A DNA stretch of 41,162 nucleotides from JBGQBN01 sp041494805 (GTDB lineage: Bacteria > Acidobacteriota > Terriglobia > Terriglobales > Acidobacteriaceae): NCBI GenBank assembly GCA_041494805.1, contig JBGQBN010000037.1, positions 1 through 41,162 of the forward strand. Reading direction: 5' to 3'. The translations under genes and the position numbers were made by a program. The notes under the pieces were generated by a model that made no database searches, had not been told where the DNA came from, and saw only the letters and a list, made by a program, of their open reading frames with translations. Below, piece after piece: positions 17,215 to 25,935 of the stretch; position 1 is the stretch's first letter, and each line of letters begins with the position of its first letter.

Positions 17215-17816
17215 CGATCTTCAAGCAGACTCGCTCCCAGTTCCGTTCGCGAAACCGGCAGCGTGGTTTCACCCTGATGGAAGTAATGATCTCGATCGTG
17301 GTGCTGACCGTGGGGCTGGTCAGCATGCTGGCCATGTTTTCGGTGGCGATGGCCGCAACCAACTCGGCGCAGGAAGACATGATCGCCAAGCAAGAGGCGG
17401 CGGAAGCGCTGGAGAGCATCTTCACCGGCCGCAACACATCCCAGATTGTCTGGAACCAGATTCAGAATGTATCCAATGGCGGTATCTTCCTCAACAATGC
17501 CCAACCCATTCTGGATCCGGGCCCCGACGGACTGGCTGGAACGGCGGACGATCTGAATGCCAATCCCCAATGCGGGGGGCCGTCGCAATGCCTGGTGCTT
17601 CCGGGACCGGATGGTCTGCTGGGCACTGGGGATGACGTGTTCCTGCCCATGAATAACTTTACCCGCCAGATTCAGATCGTGAACGTAAACAATCCTGACG
17701 GCACGCTGAATCTGTCGTTGCGGCAAATCACGATCACCGTGAACTACACGACTTCGCAGTTCAGGGCAACGCGAAAGAATTACTCAATCGGGGCATACAT
17801 TTCGTCGTACCGCTAG
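17211..17816 (+). CDS. pilV: Type IV pilus minor pilin PilV-like
   Basis: 201 residues. A basic leader ends at the peptidase site RG|FTLMEVMISIVVLTVGLVSM. The extracellular part contains two copies of a GPDGLxGTxDD motif (about residues 104-113 and 130-139), an Asp/Gly-rich pattern resembling calcium-binding loops. The ATG at 17211 has GGAG upstream, and a four-base overlap with the preceding gene shows translational coupling. It is predicted to form part of the pilus tip complex with FimT, PilW and PilX. Confidence 0.85.
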   Translation: MTIFKQTRSQFRSRNRQRGFTLMEVMISIVVLTVGLVSMLAMFSVAMAATNSAQEDMIAKQEAAEALESIFTGRNTSQIVWNQIQNVSNGGIFLNNAQPILDPGPDGLAGTADDLNANPQCGGPSQCLVLPGPDGLLGTGDDVFLPMNNFTRQIQIVNVNNPDGTLNLSLRQITITVNYTTSQFRATRKNYSIGAYISSYR

Positions 17817-17825
17817 AGGACAAAC

Positions 17826-18935
17826 ATGAGGATTTCTGGCAGAACGAAAACTCGCGGCTTTACCCTGGTGGAAATGACTATCGCCATGGCGGTCGGGCTG
17901 GTGGTGCTCGGTGCCGCGGTGAGCTTGTTCAGCCGGGCACTGAATGCCAGCTTCATTGTGACCCAGCGGGCGGAGATGCAGCAGAACGGGCGGGCCGCAT
18001 TGGACCTGATGGCCAAGGACCTCAGCCTCGCGGGCGCTGGAATCCCCAGCGGCGGCGTACAATTGCCCACCGGGAACGGCGCCACCCCTTCCCGGTTTGC
18101 ATGCAGTCAGGTGCCGCCTTGCTACGTGGCCAACAATCTTTACCCCAACAACAATCACTTTTTTGGTGCAGTCCCGAACCCGAATGCCGGCCTGGCACTG
18201 ACGGCGGGTGGTCAGGCCACGGACGTGGTCACGATCGCGTACACCGATACTACGTTTACCTTGTTTCAGTACAACGTAGCCTTGGCAGTCAACGGTTCCT
18301 CGGCCATATTCACGGTTCCCGTTCCCGCCCCGAACCCGGTGCCGAATCCCTGGCCTCCGACTGCAATCAACGATCCTGCCGTCGGTCTGAAGCCAGGTGA
18401 TCTGGTGCTGTTCAGTAACAACATCGGATCGGCAATTGGCGAGGTCACGCTCGTGGGCAACGGAGGTGTGGTCAGCTTCGCCAATAACGATCCGTTGAAT
18501 ATCAACCAGAGCGCCGCAGCCAGCGGGCGAATTGCCGATATTGCAGGCGGCGGTCCGCCGACCATTGCCTTCCGCTTGCTGGTGGTCACTTATTTCATCG
18601 ACGTGCCCCCGGGCACAGATAACATCCGCTACACAGCAGATGACGGCCCCCCGCGTCTCATGCGGCAGGTCAGTGGACAGCTGGCCATGCCGGTGGCGGA
18701 GAACGTCGCTGGGCTGCAGGTTAGTTACGACATCTTTGACGACGTCACTGGGGTGGCCACCGCCAATTTGAAGGATGCGGGCATGGCTGCCGGCAAGTCC
18801 CCTAACCAGATCCGCAAAGTGAACCTGAGTGTCATGACGCGCAGCCCGCTGCGCGGCGGCCCCGGGTTTCAGAGCCTCAACCTGGCCACCTCGGTCAGTG
18901 CGCGCGACATGAGTTTCAAGGATCGCTACCAGTGA
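17826..18935 (+). CDS. pilW: Type IV pilus minor pilin PilW-like
   Basis: 369 residues. Leader MRISGRTKTRG then FTLVEMTIAMAVGLVVLGAAVSLF with Glu at +5, and the PilW-typical helix MQQNGRAALDLMAKDLSLAG. A long beta-rich soluble region follows, with Asn/Pro-rich loops. AGGA five bases before the ATG sets the start, nine bases after pilV. It belongs to the FimT-PilV-PilW-PilX initiation complex of type IV pili. Confidence 0.87.
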   Translation: MRISGRTKTRGFTLVEMTIAMAVGLVVLGAAVSLFSRALNASFIVTQRAEMQQNGRAALDLMAKDLSLAGAGIPSGGVQLPTGNGATPSRFACSQVPPCYVANNLYPNNNHFFGAVPNPNAGLALTAGGQATDVVTIAYTDTTFTLFQYNVALAVNGSSAIFTVPVPAPNPVPNPWPPTAINDPAVGLKPGDLVLFSNNIGSAIGEVTLVGNGGVVSFANNDPLNINQSAAASGRIADIAGGGPPTIAFRLLVVTYFIDVPPGTDNIRYTADDGPPRLMRQVSGQLAMPVAENVAGLQVSYDIFDDVTGVATANLKDAGMAAGKSPNQIRKVNLSVMTRSPLRGGPGFQSLNLATSVSARDMSFKDRYQ

Positions 18936-18995
18936 GAAGGAAAGACAGAAAGCAAGAGAGTTTTGGAAGAGTCAAGGAAGGATTCAGGAGAACCT

Positions 18996-21620
18996 ATGGG
19001 CACTAACCAGTCTCGTTCGCAAGGATTCACGCTAATTGCCTCCCTGCTGCTGCTGTTGCTGCTGTCAGGCATCGCCGTGGGTCTGATGTATATGACCAAC
19101 ACGGAAGTGCGCGTTGGTGGAAACGACCTGGAAAACAACCTGGCTTTCTACGGCGCTGAAGCAGGCATGGAGAAGATGACTTCCGACCTGGGTAATCTCT
19201 ACAGCGGGAACCAGGCGCCCTCGGTGGCTGCCATCACGGCATTGTCAGGCTTCCCTCCCACCAACGTTCCCGGGGTTAATTACACGGAGTACAACTTCAA
19301 CGTGCCCGTGGATGCCCAGGGCAAACCGGTTACGAACATTAACAACATCAAGTCTGGGCCGAACCAGGGCCTGGTCGCGGAAATCATTCCGATGACTCTG
19401 TCGGTCTCAGCCACCCGGCTTTCCGGAGCGCAGGTGCGTATGCAGCGCTCGGTGGAAGTCGCGCTGATCCCGGTGTTCCAGTCCGGCGTGTTCTCCCAGA
19501 GCGATCTGAGCTACTTTCCTGGCCCCTTCTTTGACTTTGCCGGGCGCGTACACACCAACGGCCACCTGTTCCTGGCCGAGTCCGACTCCAACGGATTAGT
19601 TTTCCATTCCAAGCTGACAGCCGCGGGCGAGGTCATTCGTGACAAGCTTTCCAACGGTGTGGACGTCGTCGGCGATGGTCGCAATGGGCCGGTGTATGCC
19701 CCAAATACCGCCGGAGGTTGTGATGTCGCCCACCCCGCCTTGCACTGCATCAACCTGGCCCCCAATCAGGGCAGCTATATCGGCGGGCCTCCACCGGTAG
19801 GAAACCCCAACAATGCGTGGGTGGGCATTTCCACCGGCACGTACGCCGGCTGGATCCTGAACGGGAAGACGGGAGCCGTGGCACTGAACCTGCCATTTGT
19901 CGGCCCCGGCGTGGGACCGATCGAGATCATCCGCAAGCCACCCGCTGGTGAGGTGGCGGGTTCGAACCTTTCCGTATCGCGGCTTTACAACAAAGCACAG
20001 ATCCGCGTATTGCTGGCGGACACCCCGACCCTGCTGCATCCCGATAGTCCTGGACCGATGGCAGACGGCGAGGATGTGCAACTGAACCTCGAGGCTGGCA
20101 CCACCTACCCTCTGGGCGTGCCGGTGACGGGTATGCCCGGTGGTGGAAACACATTCTTCGCGTATGCCAGCACGGCCATCGCCAACGGTCCCTATTATGA
20201 CCCTGCCGCCGAGCAGCACGTGCCAACCAAATATGCACCCCTAATAAACCGATGGCCGCTGGTGGACGGATGGCTGCGAGTGGAAATCAAGCAGGCCAAT
20301 GGCGTCTGGCTGGGCGTTACCAACGAATGGCTGAGACTGGGCTTTGCCCGCGGTTTGAATCCGCCGGCATCTGCCCCCGCAGTTCCGGGTGGCGCTCAGG
20401 TTCATCCCAATGCCATCCTGATGTTCCAGATGCTGGCAGATCGCGATGCCAACGGAGCGATCCCGGGCGCGCCCGCCAACATCAAGGAGAGTGTGTCGCC
20501 GACAGTCTCCAGATACAACTGGTATCCCATCAACTTCTATGACGCTCGCGAGGGCGAAATTCGCGATGTAGCCTCCGCCAGTTGCGCTCCCAATGGGGTC
20601 ATGAACGCAATCGAGCTGGATGTGGGCAATCTGCGTCGCTGGCTCACTGGAGCGATTGGCGCGAACGGAACCCTGACCGACAATCAGACTCTGAACGGCT
20701 ATCTCCTCTATTTCTCGGATCGTCGTGGCATGCAGGTCAATCCCAATGTGGTTCCACCGGCTGTGACCGGGGAATACGGCTTCGAGGACACGATCAACGC
20801 GGGCGTGGCGGCCGGAACTCCCGACGGTGTGCTGGATCCCACCAACCCAGCTTTGAAGCCCCCACAGTCTCCGGAAGACGTGGACTTCAACCTGAAGGCG
20901 GATAACTGGGGCGCAGCCAGTGTGGGCGACGCTTTCGGCGTGAATACGAACGGGAACCCCTACACCAACCGCATCGCCTGCATGACGCTAGGCCGCAAGA
21001 ACCAAGTGACTGGTGCACGGCACGCGCTCAAACTGGTGGATGGCAGCCTGGGCAAGCTGCCCACGCGGCCTGACGGCACCGGTGGGTTTACGGTGGCGTC
21101 TGAGAACCCGGTTTACGTGCTGGGCAACTACAACGCCAACGCTGCCGGCTTCGGCGGCGGCAACGCGGCCGCTGCGGTCATCGCGGATACGGTCACACTT
21201 CTCTCCAATAGCTGGAGCGACGTGAATAGTTTCGCCAACCCAACTTTGGTCAACAACCGGAATGCGACTGACACCTGGTACCGCCTGGCGATCGCAACCG
21301 GAAAGAATGTCTCCTTCCCGAAACCGGCCTGGGCCGCCGCCTCCGACTATGGTACCGACGGCGGTGTGCACAACTTCCTGCGTTACCTGGAGGACTGGGG
21401 CGGTGGTCCAACTCTCTGGTATGACGGTTCGATGGTCAGCCTCTTCTACTCGCAGTACGAAACGGGAGTGTTCAAGTGCTGCAACACGGTGTACCAGCCG
21501 CCGACGCGTAAGTACGCGTTCGACGTGTTGTTCCTGAATCCGAATAACTTGCCGCCAGGTACTCCGCAATTCCAGGATGTGAATAACGTGAGCTACCGGC
21601 AGGACTTCACGCCTTACTAA
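18996..21620 (+). CDS. Very large PilX N-terminal domain protein of the minor pilin operon
   Basis: 874 residues. The N-terminus GFTLIASLLLLLLLSGIAVGL followed by MTNTEVRVGGNDLENNLAFYGAEAGMEKM is the PilX signature. Position +5 of the mature protein is Ala, not Glu, as is common in PilX and GspK-like proteins. Ordinary PilX proteins are roughly 200 residues. Here ~700 further residues rich in Asn, Gly and Pro follow, with short Cys pairs, and no domain I can name. No PilY1 gene is seen, so the extension might serve as the tip adhesin; this is inference. The ATG at 18996 has AGGAG upstream. Sixty bases separate it from pilW, and a terminator lies 14 bases after its stop. Confidence 0.82.
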   Translation: MGTNQSRSQGFTLIASLLLLLLLSGIAVGLMYMTNTEVRVGGNDLENNLAFYGAEAGMEKMTSDLGNLYSGNQAPSVAAITALSGFPPTNVPGVNYTEYNFNVPVDAQGKPVTNINNIKSGPNQGLVAEIIPMTLSVSATRLSGAQVRMQRSVEVALIPVFQSGVFSQSDLSYFPGPFFDFAGRVHTNGHLFLAESDSNGLVFHSKLTAAGEVIRDKLSNGVDVVGDGRNGPVYAPNTAGGCDVAHPALHCINLAPNQGSYIGGPPPVGNPNNAWVGISTGTYAGWILNGKTGAVALNLPFVGPGVGPIEIIRKPPAGEVAGSNLSVSRLYNKAQIRVLLADTPTLLHPDSPGPMADGEDVQLNLEAGTTYPLGVPVTGMPGGGNTFFAYASTAIANGPYYDPAAEQHVPTKYAPLINRWPLVDGWLRVEIKQANGVWLGVTNEWLRLGFARGLNPPASAPAVPGGAQVHPNAILMFQMLADRDANGAIPGAPANIKESVSPTVSRYNWYPINFYDAREGEIRDVASASCAPNGVMNAIELDVGNLRRWLTGAIGANGTLTDNQTLNGYLLYFSDRRGMQVNPNVVPPAVTGEYGFEDTINAGVAAGTPDGVLDPTNPALKPPQSPEDVDFNLKADNWGAASVGDAFGVNTNGNPYTNRIACMTLGRKNQVTGARHALKLVDGSLGKLPTRPDGTGGFTVASENPVYVLGNYNANAAGFGGGNAAAAVIADTVTLLSNSWSDVNSFANPTLVNNRNATDTWYRLAIATGKNVSFPKPAWAAASDYGTDGGVHNFLRYLEDWGGGPTLWYDGSMVSLFYSQYETGVFKCCNTVYQPPTRKYAFDVLFLNPNNLPPGTPQFQDVNNVSYRQDFTPY

Positions 21621-21633
21621 ACGCCACCACCAG

Positions 21634-21671
21634 GCCCCGATCCTGCCCAGTGCAGGGTCGGGGCTTTTTTT
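21634..21671 (+). terminator. Intrinsic terminator of the pilin operon
   Basis: A 13-bp stem GCCCCGATCCTGC (21634-21646) pairs with 21652-21664 with a single G-T wobble. The loop is 5 nt and a run of seven T follows directly (21665-21671). This is the clearest rho-independent terminator in the window. Confidence 0.93.
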
Positions 21672-21845
21672 GTGCCTGCAAGGGCTGGACCGGCTTGCGG
21701 TCCCTTGCTCACACGGCCTTCCAGCTGGACTTGAGAAACCTACGAAATCAAAGATTGCAGTCCCGGCTCGTCCCTAGTATGTTTCCCTGTCCTGCCGGGC
21801 TCACAGGTGGGAACAGTAGTCTTTCCCGGGCAAGCGAGGGGTGGC

Positions 21846-24800
21846 ATGGGATTTCCGTGGCGGCTAGTTTTAGTTTTCCTGCTCATGGCGGCGATGGGCC
21901 AAGGGCAGGATCGCGTAGTTCCGGTAGTCGGCACATCCAACAACCAGATTCAGGTGGTGAACACCTATCCCGAGTACTGGGTGGATGGCCGGCCATTCAT
22001 GGAGCACTCGGCCTCGTTCTTCTATCACCGCTTTCCCCGCGATCGCTGGGCGCAGGAATTGATTCATCTCAAGGCCCTGGGAATTAATACGATCGATGTC
22101 TATCCCTTCTGGAACTGGCACCAGCCGGAAGAAAACGTCCTGGATCTTGACGGCCACACCAATCCGCGGCGAGACCTGCATTCCTTGCTCCAGTTGATCA
22201 AGGACCTGGGCTTGAAAGCCACGCTGCGCCCCGGCCCCTATTACACCAGCGAGTGGCGCAATGGCGGCTACCCCGACTGGCTGCTGCGCCGTCCCGAGTA
22301 TCACATGTCGGAGCAGAGCATCCTGGAAGGGCGTTATCCACGCCTATCGTCGTTGCAGTATGACAAGTCAGAAGCGGCGGCGGATGGCTATCTGCAGAAT
22401 CAAACCCACCTCGAGTATTCGCGTAAGTGGTACCAGGCTGTCCTGGGAATCGCCGAACCCTATTTTGCGGACAAGGGGGGACCGATCATCAACATTCAGA
22501 TTGATGACGACCAGGCTATCGGCCGTGAGAATTACAACGGACCGCAGTTCTGGAAATACATGGATCTGCTCCGCGACTACGCCGAAGACATTACCCACTA
22601 CAGCAAGCTGCCCTACTACATCAACGGCGCGGACATGCGGGTCAACGCCGAGTCGAACTACGCCCCCCGCCAGCCCTTCTGGAATACCGGACAGGATTAC
22701 CAGATGTCCGGAGAGGGCGGTTATTCCACCACTCTGGAAGCAGCCAAGAACAAATTCTTTACCGAGATCGTCAAGACGCAGCCCCTGTTCCCTCCCGGCA
22801 TGATTGAATTTCAGGCGGGATGGTTCGTGGACGAAAAAGACACGTACGCGCGCCCCACCGATCCTTCCAATACTCTGATGGCCAGCCGGGTCATGTTCCA
22901 GAACGGCCTGAAGGTGCTGAACTACTATCCGCTGAACGACACCCTGTATCCCGCCGGCTACGAGTGCCAGTGGGCTAACTGGTTTTATGGTTGGGAGACG
23001 GCGATCAACTATATCGGCCAAGAAACCGGGCGGGCGCCCTACGTGCGCCGCAATGGACGCTTATTGAATGGTATGGGAGCGTTGCTGGGAGCGGCGCATT
23101 TTCTGCCGGATGCCGCGCTGGTCTATCCCATGGCCACGTTCCCGCAAGCGGAACTGACCTCGGACGAAGCGAATTTCGTCGCCAACTGGTCGGGGCGGGT
23201 GTTGTGGTCAGGAGTCTTCGATCACTTCAATTTCGAATTGATTGATTCGGACAACACGCCGGAGGAAAACTTCCAGCGCTACCGTGTGCTCATGCTGCCC
23301 GATATGTTGAACGGAGAGGGAGAAACTGGAAAGCAATTTCCCCACCTCACGCATTACTCGGAGAAGGCCCAGCGACTGCTTCAGGAGTACGTGCAGGCAG
23401 GAGGAACTCTGGTCGTGTTCCCTTCCCTGCCCAAGGGCGAGATGTTTGACCGGATGTTCGCGCCTCTGGGAAAAGATCAATCTACGAGCGGCGATGCGCC
23501 GATCCAGTTTTCCGATGGCACCAACGCCACGGTTGTGGAAGGTCACAGTGCCATCTTGGTGCCGGAGAATTCGGCAAACTCCGTCCGCGTGTTTGCCCGC
23601 GATGCGCAGGGAGCAGTGGTCGGGGCCCGTTTCGCCCTTGGCAAAGGACAAGTGCTGTTCTTCGGCGGTGATTTCTCGCGCTGGTCCGTTCCCCCGGGGA
23701 CCGTCTTGAACTTTGAGCAAGGCGGCCTGCAGGGTACAAGCAAAGACTATTCCGAGGAGACACAACGCTCCGCGCGGGCCGTCTTACCTGCCCTGATGAA
23801 GGAGGCAGGTGTGCTGCGCAAGGTGAATGCAGCAGTTTCCCCGGCCCAACCTCGTGAACCGGGGCTGTATACCACCGAATTGGTCGCCGACGAAGGCATC
23901 CTGCCTTTTGAGAAGAGTGCCGATACGAAATCCGGCTTCGGGTTCGTGGGTGTCACCAATTTCAGTCCAGACCAGAGTTACACTGCCGATCTGCAGGTGA
24001 TCGATCCGCGGGCCGCTGATCTGGGCTCCGGTCTAAACGTCTTGCGACTGCCGCACGTCAGCGTGCCGCCACGTGAATCTGTCCTGTTGCCCGTTCGGCT
24101 GCCACTCGACCACCGCTTTCTGGAGCTGGGGCAGGCACTTGCCGGAGATCAGATCGTTTATGCCACCGTGGAACTTACCAAAGTCGAATACGACAGCACC
24201 ACCCTGCGCCTAGACTTCACCGCTCCAGCGGACGGTGAAGTTCTCTTCCAACTGACGCGCCCACCAACGAGTGCGAAGCTAGATGGCCATGTGGTCACTG
24301 TCCAAGGGAATCCGAGGCACGCCTTTTACCTTGTGAAAATCGCAAGAGGCGAAGCTCCGGACTACTCGCGCAGGCTGGAGTTGTCGTACCGGCGCAGCAG
24401 TCCCAGGATTCAAATACACGCTGAAGGGTCTTGGATTGCAGGAGATTCGCGCGAAGTGCAACTCCGAGTTCTCAATCCGTCGGCGGCACTTCGCGGAACG
24501 CTGAATTTTGAGGCTGGAGGTGTTCCTGTCGCGGAACGCCCGATAGATGTCCCCGCGGGAAAAGATGCCAGCGTAGCGCTTTCGGTCAAAGTTCCCGCCG
24601 ATGCCCCCGAAGGAATGCCGCTGGAGCTGGTTGCGGCATTGCGCACCAAGGACCCAGCAAGCACGTACACGGTGCGGTCGCAGGTCACCGTACATCGGCG
24701 TCTATCGGCAAGTGTAGCGGTGGTCCCCACGATCCAATTCCCTCTGCGCGAAGATCAACCGTTCGCTGTCATTCATCCAACTCTGGCCAGCGTAGATTTG

Positions 24801-25913
24801 CCCGGGACGATCCGGATACGAGTACAGGTGAGGAACTGGCAGGCACAGCCGCAGACCGTTAGCCTGACCGCGAGCGGCGATATGTCCATCTCCCTTTCCC
24901 CTGAGTCCTTCGAAATGCAGCTGTCGCCGGACCAGGAGAAGACGCTGGACCTCACCGCAACCCCGATGAAGGGTACAGGCCTTTACCGCTTTGCCGTTCA
25001 ACTGCGCTCCGGCACCGAGAAGATGACAGAAGAAGTAGTGCTGGCCGCCGTGGCCAAAGGAGAAGCGCTGGCCTATGCCTTCGACTTCGACCGTGACGGA
25101 TACGATGACATCATCCTGGAAAATCAGCAGGTGCGGATGTTCGTGAGTCCTCACGCCGGCGCCCGTTCCTTTGCCTATGTGTCGAAGAAGAACAATCACA
25201 ACGCATTCGACTCGATCGGCGGCCTGCGCGATACCTTCACCACGCGCTTCGAGCCTGACGATCTGAAAGACCTCCCCGACTGGACCCGTGCGAACTGGCT
25301 GGGTCTCTATAATCGTCCGTATTCATTCCGCATCGCCGCCGGGAACGCACGCCAGGCCGAGGTTGTGCTGGAGTACGATGCTCCCGACATCTACCCCAAG
25401 GGGGTGAAGGTGCAGCGCACCCTCAGCCTGGCGGGAGATCAGAATGCGGTGATCGCGTCTTCCATTCTTTCGCCTCGTGGAGTGGACCAGCCGCAGGCGT
25501 ACGTGCTGGAAACGTCGGTTCCCTTCCGCAGCTTCAATCAGCCTCACTACAGCCAGTGGTTCTCCCGCGGCCAATCCGGACAGGAGTTCGTGCCCGGGAA
25601 CAAGTCCGACCTCGCCGCCACCACCGGTTTTTTTGCCACCCGTAACCAGCAAACCGGAGAAACTTTCGCGCTCATGCTGCTGACGCCGCCTGAAAAGATC
25701 AATCTGGTCACCGAAAACCACTCTGCCTTGCTGCGCGTTACCTATCCCGGATTTGATGAGCCCAACCGGGCATACTCGTATCGGGTCGCGTATTATCTTG
25801 GACAGGGCGCTCCGGAGGAGATCGAGAATCTCTTCAACCGGCTGAAGGCGCAAGTGGAGAAACTGCGCCAGCCCCAGGCGCCGAGAAAAGTGGAATCGTA
25901 TCCTTCGCCCTAG
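21846..25913 (+). CDS. Secreted GH35-like glycosidase (beta-galactosidase family), divergent acid/base site
   Basis: 1355 residues with a signal peptide (about 1-24). The GH35 TIM barrel spans about 40-400: INTIDVYPFWNWHQPEE, LRPGPYYTSEWRNGGYPDWLL and IINIQIDDDQ. The presumed nucleophile is Glu321 in MIEFQAGWF. At the acid/base site the canonical QxENE pattern reads Q-I-D-D-D, so the catalytic Glu is Asp222. Beta-sandwich regions follow, and a C-terminal block (about 1080-1340) opens FDFDRDGYDDIILENQQVRM, which resembles mutarotase-like folds. It probably acts on a galactoside or other plant polysaccharide in the periplasm or outside the cell, possibly with altered chemistry. AGGGG lies four bases before the ATG. 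DUF3179 follows after 22 bases. Confidence 0.78.
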   Translation: MGFPWRLVLVFLLMAAMGQGQDRVVPVVGTSNNQIQVVNTYPEYWVDGRPFMEHSASFFYHRFPRDRWAQELIHLKALGINTIDVYPFWNWHQPEENVLDLDGHTNPRRDLHSLLQLIKDLGLKATLRPGPYYTSEWRNGGYPDWLLRRPEYHMSEQSILEGRYPRLSSLQYDKSEAAADGYLQNQTHLEYSRKWYQAVLGIAEPYFADKGGPIINIQIDDDQAIGRENYNGPQFWKYMDLLRDYAEDITHYSKLPYYINGADMRVNAESNYAPRQPFWNTGQDYQMSGEGGYSTTLEAAKNKFFTEIVKTQPLFPPGMIEFQAGWFVDEKDTYARPTDPSNTLMASRVMFQNGLKVLNYYPLNDTLYPAGYECQWANWFYGWETAINYIGQETGRAPYVRRNGRLLNGMGALLGAAHFLPDAALVYPMATFPQAELTSDEANFVANWSGRVLWSGVFDHFNFELIDSDNTPEENFQRYRVLMLPDMLNGEGETGKQFPHLTHYSEKAQRLLQEYVQAGGTLVVFPSLPKGEMFDRMFAPLGKDQSTSGDAPIQFSDGTNATVVEGHSAILVPENSANSVRVFARDAQGAVVGARFALGKGQVLFFGGDFSRWSVPPGTVLNFEQGGLQGTSKDYSEETQRSARAVLPALMKEAGVLRKVNAAVSPAQPREPGLYTTELVADEGILPFEKSADTKSGFGFVGVTNFSPDQSYTADLQVIDPRAADLGSGLNVLRLPHVSVPPRESVLLPVRLPLDHRFLELGQALAGDQIVYATVELTKVEYDSTTLRLDFTAPADGEVLFQLTRPPTSAKLDGHVVTVQGNPRHAFYLVKIARGEAPDYSRRLELSYRRSSPRIQIHAEGSWIAGDSREVQLRVLNPSAALRGTLNFEAGGVPVAERPIDVPAGKDASVALSVKVPADAPEGMPLELVAALRTKDPASTYTVRSQVTVHRRLSASVAVVPTIQFPLREDQPFAVIHPTLASVDLPGTIRIRVQVRNWQAQPQTVSLTASGDMSISLSPESFEMQLSPDQEKTLDLTATPMKGTGLYRFAVQLRSGTEKMTEEVVLAAVAKGEALAYAFDFDRDGYDDIILENQQVRMFVSPHAGARSFAYVSKKNNHNAFDSIGGLRDTFTTRFEPDDLKDLPDWTRANWLGLYNRPYSFRIAAGNARQAEVVLEYDAPDIYPKGVKVQRTLSLAGDQNAVIASSILSPRGVDQPQAYVLETSVPFRSFNQPHYSQWFSRGQSGQEFVPGNKSDLAATTGFFATRNQQTGETFALMLLTPPEKINLVTENHSALLRVTYPGFDEPNRAYSYRVAYYLGQGAPEEIENLFNRLKAQVEKLRQPQAPRKVESYPSP

Positions 25914-25935
25914 CCGGGCTGACTGAACCGCTGCA

